NCBI RefSeq assembly: GCF_000231115.1
Contig: NW_006889843.1
Location: forward strand, 1 to 64,000
Reading direction: 5' to 3'
Length of the DNA stretch: 64,000 nt
DNA from: Vittaforma corneae ATCC 50505
Lineage: Eukaryota > Microsporidia > Nosematidae
In this document: positions 43,219 to 52,475 of the stretch, one piece after another
How the letters are laid out: the number at the start of each line of letters is the position of its first letter
How positions within the stretch are numbered: position 1 is the stretch's first letter
The notes under the pieces: model-generated
What the model was told of the DNA's origin: nothing
What the model saw: only the letters and a program-made list of their open reading frames with translations
Database searches by the model: none
Translations under genes and position numbers: made by a program

Positions 43219-43356
43219 ATGGAAAAGTACTCAGTTGATCTAATAAGGGTTAATAAAAACAAATACATCCGACTTCTACATGCAATTTATTGTCTGGAAG
43301 GTCTTTTATCCTCTACGATCTTTCCTTTTATTATTTATTTAAATATTCTTCAGTGA
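43219..43356 (+). CDS. Possible small membrane protein, 45 residues
   Basis: ATG frame with a basic N-terminal half and one hydrophobic C-terminal segment (LLSSTIFPFIIYLNILQ), preceded by a TATTTAAA at 43203-43210. It would resemble a tail-anchored peptide. Only composition and position support it; chance is quite possible. Confidence 0.25.
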   Translation: MEKYSVDLIRVNKNKYIRLLHAIYCLEGLLSSTIFPFIIYLNILQ

Positions 43357-43371
43357 ATATTAAACTGCATA

Positions 43372-44811
43372 TTAATTGCGTTGCAAAGAACACGATGCTT
43401 TCAACACTTCTAAACATGCCATCTGCAAAGGCTTTGTAAACTCAACCGGGCCATCATCATTAAAACAATGTATCCTTGTTCCATCATGTCCTATTGAGAC
43501 CTTTGTGCCATCATTAAAATCAAATACAAATACAAAATTAGTCATAATGAAAAGCAATCCATCTTTGATTTTCTTTACTTTTGCTACGAAGACTGCCGAG
43601 TTCCTATTAGCTGCCGAGCTCAACACCGTTCTACACGAAATGGAGGCAAAATGAGTAATAAAATAAAGAATGTGACCGTGATACTGCTCCAATGATTTAG
43701 GCATACTTTCAATGAGATGCTCTTCTGTGACAAACACTTTCCTTCCATTTTCATTCATTGTTTTAACCAAAACTAAAGTATTGGTTTTTAAATACACATT
43801 AATAAGGTTTTGGTAGTATATCCCACACACACCCGACTTTAAGACATACCCCACACCTTTAAAGGAGTTGATGGGCATGGAGAATATGACATGCTCGTCG
43901 CAAAATGCCCCAGTCGCGTATGCTCGACTCTCTAAATTCTTGTAAATTCGATAGGTTAAGTTTTCTCTTTGTGTCAAAAATTTGTGATGCAAAATCTGCT
44001 CAAGATCAGGTCTTTCCCGTGGATTGCTAATCAAAATCCTAGTAATTAAGTCAATTGCCTCGCTGCTCAATAGACTGTCCTCAGGGAATATGTACTTGTT
44101 AAGCTCTATAAGTCGGTATATCTCTTCTATATCTTTCTGTTGGAAGGGTGGTACTCCTACGAGCAAGGTGTAGATAATGACACCCAGTGACCAGATATCA
44201 GCCTCAAATGAATGGCCACCTGCCTTACCGAATAGTACCTCTGGTGCTATGTAATTTGGAGTGCCACAGACAGTCTTTCTTTTTTCCCCATTCCTAATAA
44301 TAGCGCTCAATCCAAAGTCCCCTATTTTCAGGTTTAGATTTCCGTCTAAGAAAAGATTGGCCAGTTTTAAATCCCTATGCACCACACTTTTCTGATGATG
44401 TAGATACATTAGCCCCTTTACCAACTGCGATACAAACTTAGAAACATATTTCTCTTTTAATTTTCCATTTCTTTTCAATAGTTCATCCAAAGCACCACGC
44501 TCGCACAGCTCCAGAACCATAAAGACGTACTCCGAATTCCTAAAACTTGTATACATTTTGACAACATTTGGATGGTCCAAGGACGAATGAATGCTTATTT
44601 CACTCTGAAGTTTTTGTAGGACCTTCTCGCTCTTCAAGTCTGTCAATTTGATGATTTTCATGGCAAAGTTCTCACCTGTTTCTATTGTGGCCAGGAAACA
44701 TTGCGCATATGCGCCCCTACCTATGAGTTTTCTAAGCGTGTAGGTGGTAGCTTGGATAGGGTCTGTTATTTGGGTATTGATTGGAAAATAGAGCTCTCCC
44801 TTTGTTCCCAT
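43372..44811 (-). CDS. Polo-like kinase
   Basis: A 479-residue mitotic Ser/Thr kinase. The kinase domain (about 28-282) has the Gly loop GRGAYAQC (with the typical polo-type Ala), catalytic HRDLKLANLFL, DFG, and the activation-segment CGTPNYIAPEVLFGKAGGHS, then WSLGVIIYTLLVGVPPF, all typical of Polo. The C-terminal ~170 residues correspond to polo boxes (INSFKGVGYVLKSGVCGIYY and the YHGHILYFITHF region), which target the kinase. The start has TGAACCCCAATG context. Key regulator of spindle and cytokinesis; no residue appears to be missing. Confidence 0.92.
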   Translation of the reverse strand: MGTKGELYFPINTQITDPIQATTYTLRKLIGRGAYAQCFLATIETGENFAMKIIKLTDLKSEKVLQKLQSEISIHSSLDHPNVVKMYTSFRNSEYVFMVLELCERGALDELLKRNGKLKEKYVSKFVSQLVKGLMYLHHQKSVVHRDLKLANLFLDGNLNLKIGDFGLSAIIRNGEKRKTVCGTPNYIAPEVLFGKAGGHSFEADIWSLGVIIYTLLVGVPPFQQKDIEEIYRLIELNKYIFPEDSLLSSEAIDLITRILISNPRERPDLEQILHHKFLTQRENLTYRIYKNLESRAYATGAFCDEHVIFSMPINSFKGVGYVLKSGVCGIYYQNLINVYLKTNTLVLVKTMNENGRKVFVTEEHLIESMPKSLEQYHGHILYFITHFASISCRTVLSSAANRNSAVFVAKVKKIKDGLLFIMTNFVFVFDFNDGTKVSIGHDGTRIHCFNDDGPVEFTKPLQMACLEVLKASCSLQRN

Positions 44812-45072
44812 TGGGGTTCAAAATTTTTACAAATGGGCGTATTAAATAGTTTTAGACCACAAAATCATGAAACATATTAATTGCTTACGGGCATAGGCTG
44901 TTTATATATAAAATGAAGATGCACACGTGCCAGGAAATTTTAACTTAGATGGTTAAATGGTAGAAGCATTTAGTATGATGGATGTTGGTTGGGTTATATG
45001 CACTGTTAGTCAATGTGGCTCTATGACTCCATAGTGTATAAATATCTTTTATACAACAAAAGTTTTACACCC

Positions 45073-45546
45073 ATGGCCCTACAAAAAGACCATTTCCTTA
45101 CCCAGCTCTTCTTTCTCAGACCTACAGAAGAGCATCTCAAGTCTTTAGCTCTGTATTTAAAAGCCTTTGAGGATGATTTTGGGACTATCAAAGAAGGAAT
45201 AGAGTACACTCATCATGTTTCAAGTATCCATCATAGAATAACTCTGTATTATCTCATAAATGAGCTATTAAACATGAGAATCTCACAAAAGCTAAAAGCT
45301 GAGCTTAAAAATTTCACAAAAGAAAAGTTTCACAAGGACATTCAGCTTTCATTGGGATATGAGACTCTCAATAAAAGGATTCTGGAGCTTGAGAGTGTGT
45401 GGAGACACAAACGAACAATAGGCTTTGGAGACAAATACAATTTAGAAGAAGTAATATCTAAGATTAAGGAATCATTCTACGACAGGGCTAAGTTTATAGA
45501 AGTGCTGAAAGAACTATTAGAACAATGCAAACATCCAGAAAACTAG
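45073..45546 (+). CDS. CID/RPR-domain-like protein (Rtt103/Pcf11 type)
   Basis: A 157-residue all-helical protein. HHVSSIHHRITLYYLINELL resembles the CID helices that contact the RNA polymerase II tail, and RILELESVWRHKRTIGFGDK matches the later CID helix. The domain alone fills the protein, with no further recognisable part. If correct it would function in 3'-end processing or termination. Start at 45073 with ACACCCATGG context; the in-frame ATG at 45013 is less likely. Confidence 0.5.
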   Translation: MALQKDHFLTQLFFLRPTEEHLKSLALYLKAFEDDFGTIKEGIEYTHHVSSIHHRITLYYLINELLNMRISQKLKAELKNFTKEKFHKDIQLSLGYETLNKRILELESVWRHKRTIGFGDKYNLEEVISKIKESFYDRAKFIEVLKELLEQCKHPEN

Positions 45547-45655
45547 TCGCATTTTATGCTACTGCACATCAATTAAATCCTACATTTCCAAAGCATGGTC
45601 TTAATGTAAACACTATGTAAATTAGCAAACAACCTCTTTCGAATTAATTTATTGC

Positions 45656-47146
45656 TTACTCAGTGCCTTGGTATTCTTCGAAATGGACATGAAGCCTTTC
45701 TGCATCGCCCTCCCCATATACTCCTGGGTAGCATCCAAGAAGCCTTGCAATTATGTTCCTGTTTTCGTCCTCACTCTTAAGAACAAATCCTTTATTTCCA
45801 AGCTTGCTGGCAATAAGCAACGAGAAATAATTGAAGATAAGCTCTACTCTTCTCTTCGTTAATTTCTCCTTATAGACATCCCTCTTAACAACAAGATCCC
45901 TGACATTAGTTGATTTCTTGATCTCTTCTTCAATATCCTCTACTATTCCATTAATCTTGGTCTTCAGTTCATTGTACTTACTATCTCCATTCTGGGGATT
46001 ACTAGATGGTTCAAAGTAAGACACAGCAAACAAATAATAATAGTAGAGCCTGTTGAGAATATGAACATCGAAGGCATGCGGCTTCAATAACGCAAGCCTA
46101 TTCAAAAACAAGTTGAACTGGGTTCTTAGCTCCTCAGGGGTGGGCATATTTCCCTCCTTGATGAATAAGGACTCAAGTTCCAACTGCTTGATGATCTCTT
46201 CAACAATACTGTAGAATTCAACACTACATTGAACCTTATCGTCCACGAAACTAACGATAGGCTCTTTACTTTCATCTTCCAAGTAAGCCACAAGCTTCAT
46301 GAAGGATTCGTAAACATCCACATATTTCTTGTATCCTGCAAACTGCTTCTCCGATAGAATAATTGGCTTCTCCAACTTCTTACCGTTAATATGGGAAATA
46401 CATGGCTTACCATTCTCAACTCCTGTAGTAACAACCTCTTGGTTATTTTTGAAGAATTTTCTCACCTGCTCCTTGGTGATGGCAACATAGTTCTTAGGAG
46501 CTTGTAGTACCATCTTACCCTGAGCATTTCTTTCCTCCTTAGCCCTCAGGTCTGAGATGTAGCGAAGATACACGTATCTAAATGACAAGAAATTGATTTC
46601 TGCATCCAAAGCATTTTTGTTGTATGGCTCTCCATTATTATTAATAGCAAATATTTTAAATGTTTTCCTTGGCTTAATAACAAAAGTATCAGTGAAGCTT
46701 CCAACAAAGTACAAAGGAGTAGTATTCTCCTCAGTAACTAGCGTTTGCGGCTTGATTTCCTCCTTGAGCTGCTCCAGTCTTGTCTTGGCCCACTCGAATG
46801 TATTTTTGTTCCACCATGAATTCTCGTAATTTTTTATAATATATTCTAACTCTTTCAACTCTCCACTATACAGTTTAGGATTGTAGATTGGTTGAACTGC
46901 CGAAGAGAAGAAGCTGAAAAGCTCAGTCTTATCTTCTGTGTTTGGGTCAATGTACGCATACATAGCTCTCGATGCATCCGGATCACAATAGTCCTTTCTC
47001 CAGCGAAAATATGCCGGACCCGCGTATTCCGGAGTATACAAGATGTATCCAAAAATCAGAGCAACAATAACTTTGAATGTATAGATTCCAACTGCACCGT
47101 AGAACCCATATTCAAGCGTCCTGCCGACTTTCGACAAAGTGCTCAT
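45656..47146 (-). CDS. Orphan single-pass membrane protein, 496 residues
   Basis: Not recognised. One membrane segment near the N-terminus (VIVALIFGYILYTP, about residues 26-39), then an aromatic-rich region (YAGPAYFRWRKDYCDPD) and a long, mostly helical, Lys/Glu-rich body. Composition is GC-richer and codon use more regular than neighbours, suggesting strong expression. Start context is GGAGGGGCATG, the GGG counterpart of the CCC motif. An abundant microsporidia-specific ER or surface protein is possible. Confidence 0.65.
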   Translation of the reverse strand: MSTLSKVGRTLEYGFYGAVGIYTFKVIVALIFGYILYTPEYAGPAYFRWRKDYCDPDASRAMYAYIDPNTEDKTELFSFFSSAVQPIYNPKLYSGELKELEYIIKNYENSWWNKNTFEWAKTRLEQLKEEIKPQTLVTEENTTPLYFVGSFTDTFVIKPRKTFKIFAINNNGEPYNKNALDAEINFLSFRYVYLRYISDLRAKEERNAQGKMVLQAPKNYVAITKEQVRKFFKNNQEVVTTGVENGKPCISHINGKKLEKPIILSEKQFAGYKKYVDVYESFMKLVAYLEDESKEPIVSFVDDKVQCSVEFYSIVEEIIKQLELESLFIKEGNMPTPEELRTQFNLFLNRLALLKPHAFDVHILNRLYYYYLFAVSYFEPSSNPQNGDSKYNELKTKINGIVEDIEEEIKKSTNVRDLVVKRDVYKEKLTKRRVELIFNYFSLLIASKLGNKGFVLKSEDENRNIIARLLGCYPGVYGEGDAERLHVHFEEYQGTE

Positions 47147-47605
47147 GCCCCTCCTTTTCTAAAATTTTTTAAACCAAAAGGAGAAAATTTTTAAAGAAAA
47201 GAAAAATAAAAGAAAAATTAAAAAACAACCAAATATTAATAGAGCTCAGATGTGCTTAAATAGCTACATATTGGCTGTATTTGATTTATCGGTTGGTTGG
47301 CTTTGTGAACTTTAGTCTCCGAAGCTTAGTCTAAACAACTGGCGGGATTTAGGCATATCAAGTACGCTTCAAAACATCATGCATGTTAGTTCTGGCTTTA
47401 TTTTGAGCGAACTTATCTTATATACTGAAACTTTGTCGATTGGATTCTCACTAAATTTAATCAATACTCACATCTATTACATATCGTCTTGCTTTTAATG
47501 CAAGACAGCTATAGCCTAAACCAGTTGATTGCAGAAATATAAATACATTTACATGCCATATGAGTAGCAATAATAGCAATACAAATATTCCATTCAGCAA
47601 TACCT
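47147..47605. other. Intergenic, nothing firm
   Basis: Contains a 7-bp hairpin GTCTTGC...GCAAGAC at about 47487-47507 and some GC-richer stretches. A non-coding RNA here is possible but I cannot name one. Confidence 0.4.
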
Positions 47606-48214
47606 TCAGACATTTCTCACCACTACAGCAGTGCTAATATCGTTTTCAAAGCTAAATACAACTATGCAGTTTTGATAGCAGCACAGGACTAAGTCCGTGC
47701 CAAGCTCTTCTACTATTTTCAGGTCTTTTCCAGAAACACATATCTCAAAACAGTCAACCCCATCAACCCTCTGTGCATCAAGAACATTTCTTGTCTTGAC
47801 ATATCCACTTGTCTGGAGTAGCAACTTGTTTTTTGAAAAGATTATAAAGGTATTGTCTATTGATATGCACTTGAATATGGGAACTTTTGCAGTTAATATC
47901 GGATTTTCAAATTCAAATGTGTAATTTAAGCTTATAAGTTCAATCTTCTTACAAATTTTAGCCATCTTATCACCAACAGTACTTTCAAAGCTGTACTTTA
48001 GAACGCCATCTTCAATTACAAACTCCGTGGTGCTTCTCATTAGATCAGAAAGATCCTTGCTCTCAATCCCAAACTCGGTGTCACAAAGATTTGGTAGGCA
48101 AACTGAAATTGAGGACGAGGAAATGCTCGAGTGTGTTACGTGGGCCTTTTGAGAATATTTTTGGATAAATAGCACTTTTTGAAGCAAATATGGTGAATTC
48201 TGAATATTTCCCAT
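47606..48214 (-). CDS. Beta-rich protein, 202 residues, possible sliding-clamp fold
   Basis: Not firmly recognised. Strand-rich, with segments such as EFVIEDGVLKYSF, FKCISIDNTFIIFSKNKLLL and the ending DLVLCCYQNCIVVFSFE. The last part weakly resembles the C-terminal strands of Hus1/Rad1/PCNA-type clamps. The start CACCCATGGG shares a palindrome with the divergent gene at 48213. Confidence 0.45.
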   Translation of the reverse strand: MGNIQNSPYLLQKVLFIQKYSQKAHVTHSSISSSSISVCLPNLCDTEFGIESKDLSDLMRSTTEFVIEDGVLKYSFESTVGDKMAKICKKIELISLNYTFEFENPILTAKVPIFKCISIDNTFIIFSKNKLLLQTSGYVKTRNVLDAQRVDGVDCFEICVSGKDLKIVEELGTDLVLCCYQNCIVVFSFENDISTAVVVRNV

Positions 48215-48217
48215 GGG
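48210..48217. promoter_or_regulatory. Palindromic CCCATGGG shared by two divergent starts
   Basis: The octamer supplies a CCC-ATG start context on both strands. The minus start codon is 48214-48212 and the plus start codon 48213-48215, so they overlap by two bases. Each 5' leader must lie inside the other gene's coding region if both genes are expressed. Confidence 0.65.
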
Positions 48218-48422
48218 TGAAGAACGAGTTGAAGTTGAAGATGCATGTAAGGGAACTTATGCACCTTATTCAAGTGACATTTCCTATGCAGTTGATAATA
48301 GCAAGGTCGTTGATTTGGATTACGTTATGCACCAAAATATCCATGAACTACCTACTGTTGGTTATGTCTGGTTAAATATTGAGGATGCTCATGCCATCGA
48401 TATTTATGATTTTGGACTGTAG
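48213..48422 (+). CDS. Small acidic protein, 69 residues
   Basis: Unrecognised. Acidic and aromatic, with ISYAVDNSKVVDLDYVM and VWLNIEDAHAIDIYDFGL; composition looks protein-like and not AT-random. The start is TTTCCCATGG. It ends 53 bases before RPAC1 on the same strand. Its reality depends on the shared start palindrome; the opposite gene and this one do not overlap beyond the start. Confidence 0.5.
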   Translation: MGEERVEVEDACKGTYAPYSSDISYAVDNSKVVDLDYVMHQNIHELPTVGYVWLNIEDAHAIDIYDFGL

Positions 48423-48475
48423 AATAGCATACTGAAAAGGCTTTGTTCAGCTTTTTACAGCCCAAAAATTTTCGC

Positions 48476-49372
48476 ATGTACAGAGTAGAAGCCGAGGCAA
48501 CAGTAAAGGACTTCGAAATCTCAAATGCGAGTTTGGACGAGTTCATAAACAATCTTCAGCTCAAAATCATATCAAAAACCGCTAGCTCAATAGAATTTGA
48601 TATTCTTAACTGCCATCCCTCGATTGCTAATACTCTAAGAAGAATCCTCATCTCAAAAGTCCCCACAATGGCAATACATTACGTGTCTGTGTATGAAAAC
48701 AATACAGTCTTTCCTGATGAGTACATAGCCCACAGACTTGGACTTATTCCACTTGAAGCCAATCCTGAATATTTCAGTTATTTCAAGGACGAAGAAACTT
48801 TTGAGAATGTTCTTAATTTTAGGATAGATAAAACAGCCGACAAAGAGCCTGTAAACCTGATGTCGGATGATATTGAGTTTGTACCTGCTGAAGGACAAGA
48901 TCATTTTAGCTTCCGCTTTAAGCCAAATGTATTAGTCTGTAAAATGGTACCTGGGAATCAGGTTGAGATGACTTTCAAGGCAATAAAAGGAAGAGGAGAG
49001 CAGCATGCCAAGTGGAGTCCAGTTTCTCTATGCTCCTACCGAATAATGCCAAAGATAATTTTAGAGAAGGACTTTTACGGAGAGGATGCAAAAGAGCTTC
49101 AGGCATGCTTTAGTCCAGGTGTCATTGAGATCATCAACAACAAGGCAGTTGTTGCAAATCCAAGATTAGAAAGTATGAGCAGAGAGGCCCTGAGGCACGA
49201 AAAATTCAAAGATTCAGTAAAAATACTGCGAGAGAGTGGATGGTTTTGTTTTAATGTTGAGACAATAACGCTTGATCCTATCCAGGTGCTAAAGATGGGA
49301 CTTGAGGAATTAATAAGAAGCTGCAAGGAGCTAAAGGAGGAGGTACGATTGGAGGGGGAGAGCTATGGATGA
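48476..49372 (+). CDS. RPC40: RNA polymerase I/III subunit RPAC1 (AC40)
   Basis: Alpha-like subunit shared by Pol I and Pol III, 298 residues. Motifs include FDILNCHPSIANTLRRILIS (the alpha motif), PDEYIAHRLGLIPLEA, and GRGEQHAKWSPVSLCSYRIMP, which follows the AC40 form rather than Rpb3. The C-terminus FNVETITLDPIQVLKMGLEE matches the dimerisation helix region. The start is taken at 48476 after CAGCCCAAAAATTTTCGC; the upstream part of the frame starts with TTG. Confidence 0.92.
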   Translation: MYRVEAEATVKDFEISNASLDEFINNLQLKIISKTASSIEFDILNCHPSIANTLRRILISKVPTMAIHYVSVYENNTVFPDEYIAHRLGLIPLEANPEYFSYFKDEETFENVLNFRIDKTADKEPVNLMSDDIEFVPAEGQDHFSFRFKPNVLVCKMVPGNQVEMTFKAIKGRGEQHAKWSPVSLCSYRIMPKIILEKDFYGEDAKELQACFSPGVIEIINNKAVVANPRLESMSREALRHEKFKDSVKILRESGWFCFNVETITLDPIQVLKMGLEELIRSCKELKEEVRLEGESYG

Positions 49373-49589
49373 CAGTAATATGCATTTCCAAGTAAATTAG
49401 TATTTTTAATACGCATTCTCGCTATTTATTATTATTTCTATAATTTCTTACTTCTTTGATGGATTTCTTTAGAACAGGCTCACTAGATTATTTGCATGTC
49501 TTACTGCATTTACTAGCTTTCTTGTTTGATCTTTTAGCAAAGATGGGTATTCAATCCTTATTCTTTTATTTTAGTCTACTTGCTTACCC

Positions 49590-50006
49590 ATGAGTAACCC
49601 TTTGAATTGCTGCTGTCCAAATCAAAAGTACACAATTTACATCACAGGATCCATGGAGGATAAGAGAATATTTTGTGAGAAAGTATTCAACATTAAACTA
49701 AGAGACATCTCCTTTTCTGAGAACTTGGTGCATTTCAATGGAACTAGCCTTATCCTACTTGTTATTGCAAACGAAGGGGATCTAAGAGATGTTCATCAAA
49801 TGCATATGAAAATGGCGAATGCAGTGATATTGCTTAGAGACCGGGATGAGAACGTGGAGACTGACAAGAAGACTTTGTTTGTCAGAATGAATGGAAAGTC
49901 GCAGCTAGAAAGTGAGAATAATTTGATTGTACGATCAGTCATTAAGGGATCATATGAAGATGCAAGAGATGGTGTAAAAGAGCTAACCAAGTTAATAAAG
50001 CATTAG
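49590..50006 (+). CDS. GTPase-like protein lacking the P-loop, unknown
   Basis: A 138-residue protein with the strand-helix alternation of a small GTPase (YTIYITGSMEDKRIFCEKVF, then GTSLILLVIANEGDLRDV, ANAVILLRDRDE), but the GxxxxGK[S/T] loop is replaced by GSMEDKR and no NKxD is visible. An N-terminal Cys cluster (NCCCPNQ) could be lipid-modified. A pseudo-GTPase is a guess. Start context TTACCCATG. Confidence 0.45.
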   Translation: MSNPLNCCCPNQKYTIYITGSMEDKRIFCEKVFNIKLRDISFSENLVHFNGTSLILLVIANEGDLRDVHQMHMKMANAVILLRDRDENVETDKKTLFVRMNGKSQLESENNLIVRSVIKGSYEDARDGVKELTKLIKH

Positions 50007-50248
50007 TTTGTTATTTTAAGGATGGATATTGTAGAAACTTAATGAGAGATTTAATTTATAGTATATTTCACTAGCCAATGTATTAATATATTTAATACTT
50101 TATATACATACAATGCATTGGTGGGATGTGGAGGGTACTGTTATACATGCAGGTGGCAACTCATTTTCCGTTATCTATTTTCCAACTGAAAGCACACCAG
50201 GTATTTTGAGCTTTCAAAATTTATCTTTTCTCCCACCCTCAAGTGAAT

Positions 50249-51598
50249 ATGGGCATTTCACAACCCGTAATTAATTTCATCCAAGGCCTAAAAGATCTAA
50301 AATCACTCTATCGGGACCCATTGTTTTCTGTTTGCATTCTTAGAGTGCTGGATAAGGACACATCAGCCCTTCTCTTTGATCTCCTCAGATTGAATTTAGA
50401 TTTAAATACGATTAAAGCACTTCCAAACGTCAAGGAAAGCCTTGGCACATTGCTTTCTCTGGGACTAATCAGGAAAATAGACAGCAAAATATCCTTGGAT
50501 TCGGAGTATCGTTCGTCTTTACTCGAGTCCTTTTGTCTGAACCACTTTGACAGAAAGTTTAAACCTATTAGTATTAATGACTTGAAAAGTATAAATCTGA
50601 AATTAGAGTGCTTAGATAGTGGAAATGCTAATAGTAAATTAGAAAAGATTGCCGAGGAGAAGATTCACTCAATTTTGGAGTATATAGCCTCCGATTCAAG
50701 CATTAATCTCGCTGGAGTCCAAGACATTTTATTTTACTGCGAGTTAAAAGACACTTTACAACAAATAACCAACAAGGGATTTGAGTTTCTTTTGCTTGCA
50801 CGAAAAGACCAGCTGTGGTTTTTGATTGTCAACGCAATTAAGTACCACAGCAGGGATTCATTGGAGGAGTCGGAAATGTTTATAAGCCTAGCTGAAATTT
50901 TGATGAAAAGGAGGTGTGGACCATATATCTGCAGTAGTTTTTCAAGCTGGCATTCATTTCTGGATTCGATCGGGGTACTTTTCGTGATTAGTCAAGACAA
51001 TAATCTAGTGTTTTACGTTAATAATTCCGTACTGTACGACAAAGTGCCACTGGCAGACTCAGCCATGACACACCATGGCACAGCTGGCATAGACGATATC
51101 TATGATATTGATTATACCAAACCAAATATACCGATCAACAAGGCTTCAAACAAGTTCATAGTTCTGGAAACAAACTTCAAGATATATGCATACACAAGTA
51201 CTGCATATGACAAAAGCGTGCTTTCACTCTTTAGTAAGACGGTCTATGTCTTTCCGAACTTGATTAAGGCATGTTTCGATGAAGAGTCACTACTTTCGGC
51301 CTTTAATAAGGGTATAACTGCCAAGCAAATTATCAAATATTTACAGGAACACAGTGAGGAGGTGCCAAAAAACATTGTTAATCAGATTAGCATTTGGGAG
51401 CATAGACAGCACAGGATCAGAGCCAGGAATGGGTATTTGTACCACGATTTCATACATTTGAGCGATTTCCATCGCGTGCTAAGGTATGTTGAATCAAAGG
51501 GAGGATTAATTTACAGGGACGAAGTGAAAAGAATGATTGTGGGAGAAGAGAGAATACATGAATCTGTTAAAAATTTTATTAAAGAAATGCAAAAATAG
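50249..51598 (+). CDS. TFB2: TFIIH subunit p52/Tfb2
   Basis: Core TFIIH subunit that anchors and stimulates the XPB helicase in transcription and repair. The 449-residue protein ends with the strongest match: FIVLETNFKIYAYTSTAYD, LFSKTVYVFPNLIKACF, GITAKQIIKYLQEHS, ISIWEHRQHRIRA, then a C-terminal dimer module HLSDFHRVLRYVESKGGLIY. The N-terminal half has winged-helix-like helices (FIQGLKDLKSLYRDPLFS). Start at 50249; the GTG two codons earlier is unlikely, and TCTCCCACCC lies upstream. Confidence 0.9.
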   Translation: MGISQPVINFIQGLKDLKSLYRDPLFSVCILRVLDKDTSALLFDLLRLNLDLNTIKALPNVKESLGTLLSLGLIRKIDSKISLDSEYRSSLLESFCLNHFDRKFKPISINDLKSINLKLECLDSGNANSKLEKIAEEKIHSILEYIASDSSINLAGVQDILFYCELKDTLQQITNKGFEFLLLARKDQLWFLIVNAIKYHSRDSLEESEMFISLAEILMKRRCGPYICSSFSSWHSFLDSIGVLFVISQDNNLVFYVNNSVLYDKVPLADSAMTHHGTAGIDDIYDIDYTKPNIPINKASNKFIVLETNFKIYAYTSTAYDKSVLSLFSKTVYVFPNLIKACFDEESLLSAFNKGITAKQIIKYLQEHSEEVPKNIVNQISIWEHRQHRIRARNGYLYHDFIHLSDFHRVLRYVESKGGLIYRDEVKRMIVGEERIHESVKNFIKEMQK

Positions 51599-51753
51599 TG
51601 TAAAAAATAAATCACCAGCCAATAGCTGATTTGTATGAACTGTGCCGTATTCTTACAGTTAAATATGCAATCTATGCACGCTTTTGAGATTTTATAATTA
51701 ATATAATAGTATTTTAACAGAATATTGGCAAGCTATTTGAATACAGTTTCTAT

Positions 51754-52191
51754 TTAGTGAACGGCCTCCTTAATTTCAAATGCAATCATGCACCCAACAC
51801 CAGCAACAACAATGGCCTCTCTTTCAGGCAGCTTGTTTTCGACCACAAACAGATTCTTGTCGTTTCCTAAGTCAAGATCCACATCAGAAACGAGAAAGTC
51901 AGCCAGAATCGTGTTGGAGTCGTATTTTATAAGAAACTTCCCATTTTCTGTTGTAACTGTGCACTTATTATTAGACTCTGCTATCTCAACTCCCATATTT
52001 TTTGCCTGTTCATAGCACTTCTGGTTATACTCGTCTCTAGTTGCATCTAATCCCGGCACAAAAGTACATTTGTAGTCCAAGGCAAAACTATGACGAATGA
52101 CCAAGTGCCTTATATTGGCAGTGAAGAGATAAATTGCACAGGTATATGTTGCAGGAGAGTCTCCCAGGATCACAATTCTTTTTTCAGCCAT
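51754..52191 (-). CDS. Miniature thioredoxin-reductase-like protein lacking the NADPH domain
   Basis: A 145-residue protein whose two ends match the FAD domain of thioredoxin reductase: RIVILGDSPATYTCAIYLFT plus FVPGLDATRDEYNQKCYEQA from the first half, and LPEREAIVVAGVGCMIAFEI, the usual family C-terminus, from the second. The inserted NADPH domain with the redox CxxC, about 120 residues in the family, is absent, as are the ATG and GD motifs; the dinucleotide loop is GDSPAT rather than GSGPAG. The reading frame is open and continuous. It is most likely non-catalytic, perhaps a flavin- or protein-binding remnant. Start at 52191; an upstream in-frame ATG at 52254 adds a hydrophobic stretch. 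Confidence 0.7.
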   Translation of the reverse strand: MAEKRIVILGDSPATYTCAIYLFTANIRHLVIRHSFALDYKCTFVPGLDATRDEYNQKCYEQAKNMGVEIAESNNKCTVTTENGKFLIKYDSNTILADFLVSDVDLDLGNDKNLFVVENKLPEREAIVVAGVGCMIAFEIKEAVH

Positions 52192-52475
52192 GCAAAATTT
52201 GGCTGGAAAAATTTTTAAGAAATAAAAGAGATACTTGGACACATCAAAGGACATTTATTAAACTAGCCAGACACGTTTATTGAAAATAGAAAACCTATAA
52301 CCACGATCTATTTGTCCTGTGCAAATAGAGTCAAGATGGGTAATATCAGAAATAAAAAAGCTGCAATATTTGATAGACTATGTGGAGGTGGCTGTGCTCG
52401 TCTAGATAAGCCATCCAACAGACAAGGTTGTTTATTTTTATTAAATATCCGCACATTTCAAACCCTAAGTGGGAA

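Noticed and set aside
43376..43654. 92-codon plus-strand frame inside the Polo kinase gene
   Set aside because: Antisense shadow of the polo-box region.
47606..48214. Firm assignment as Hus1/Rad1
   Set aside because: Only the final strands resemble these clamps; the rest could not be aligned by eye.
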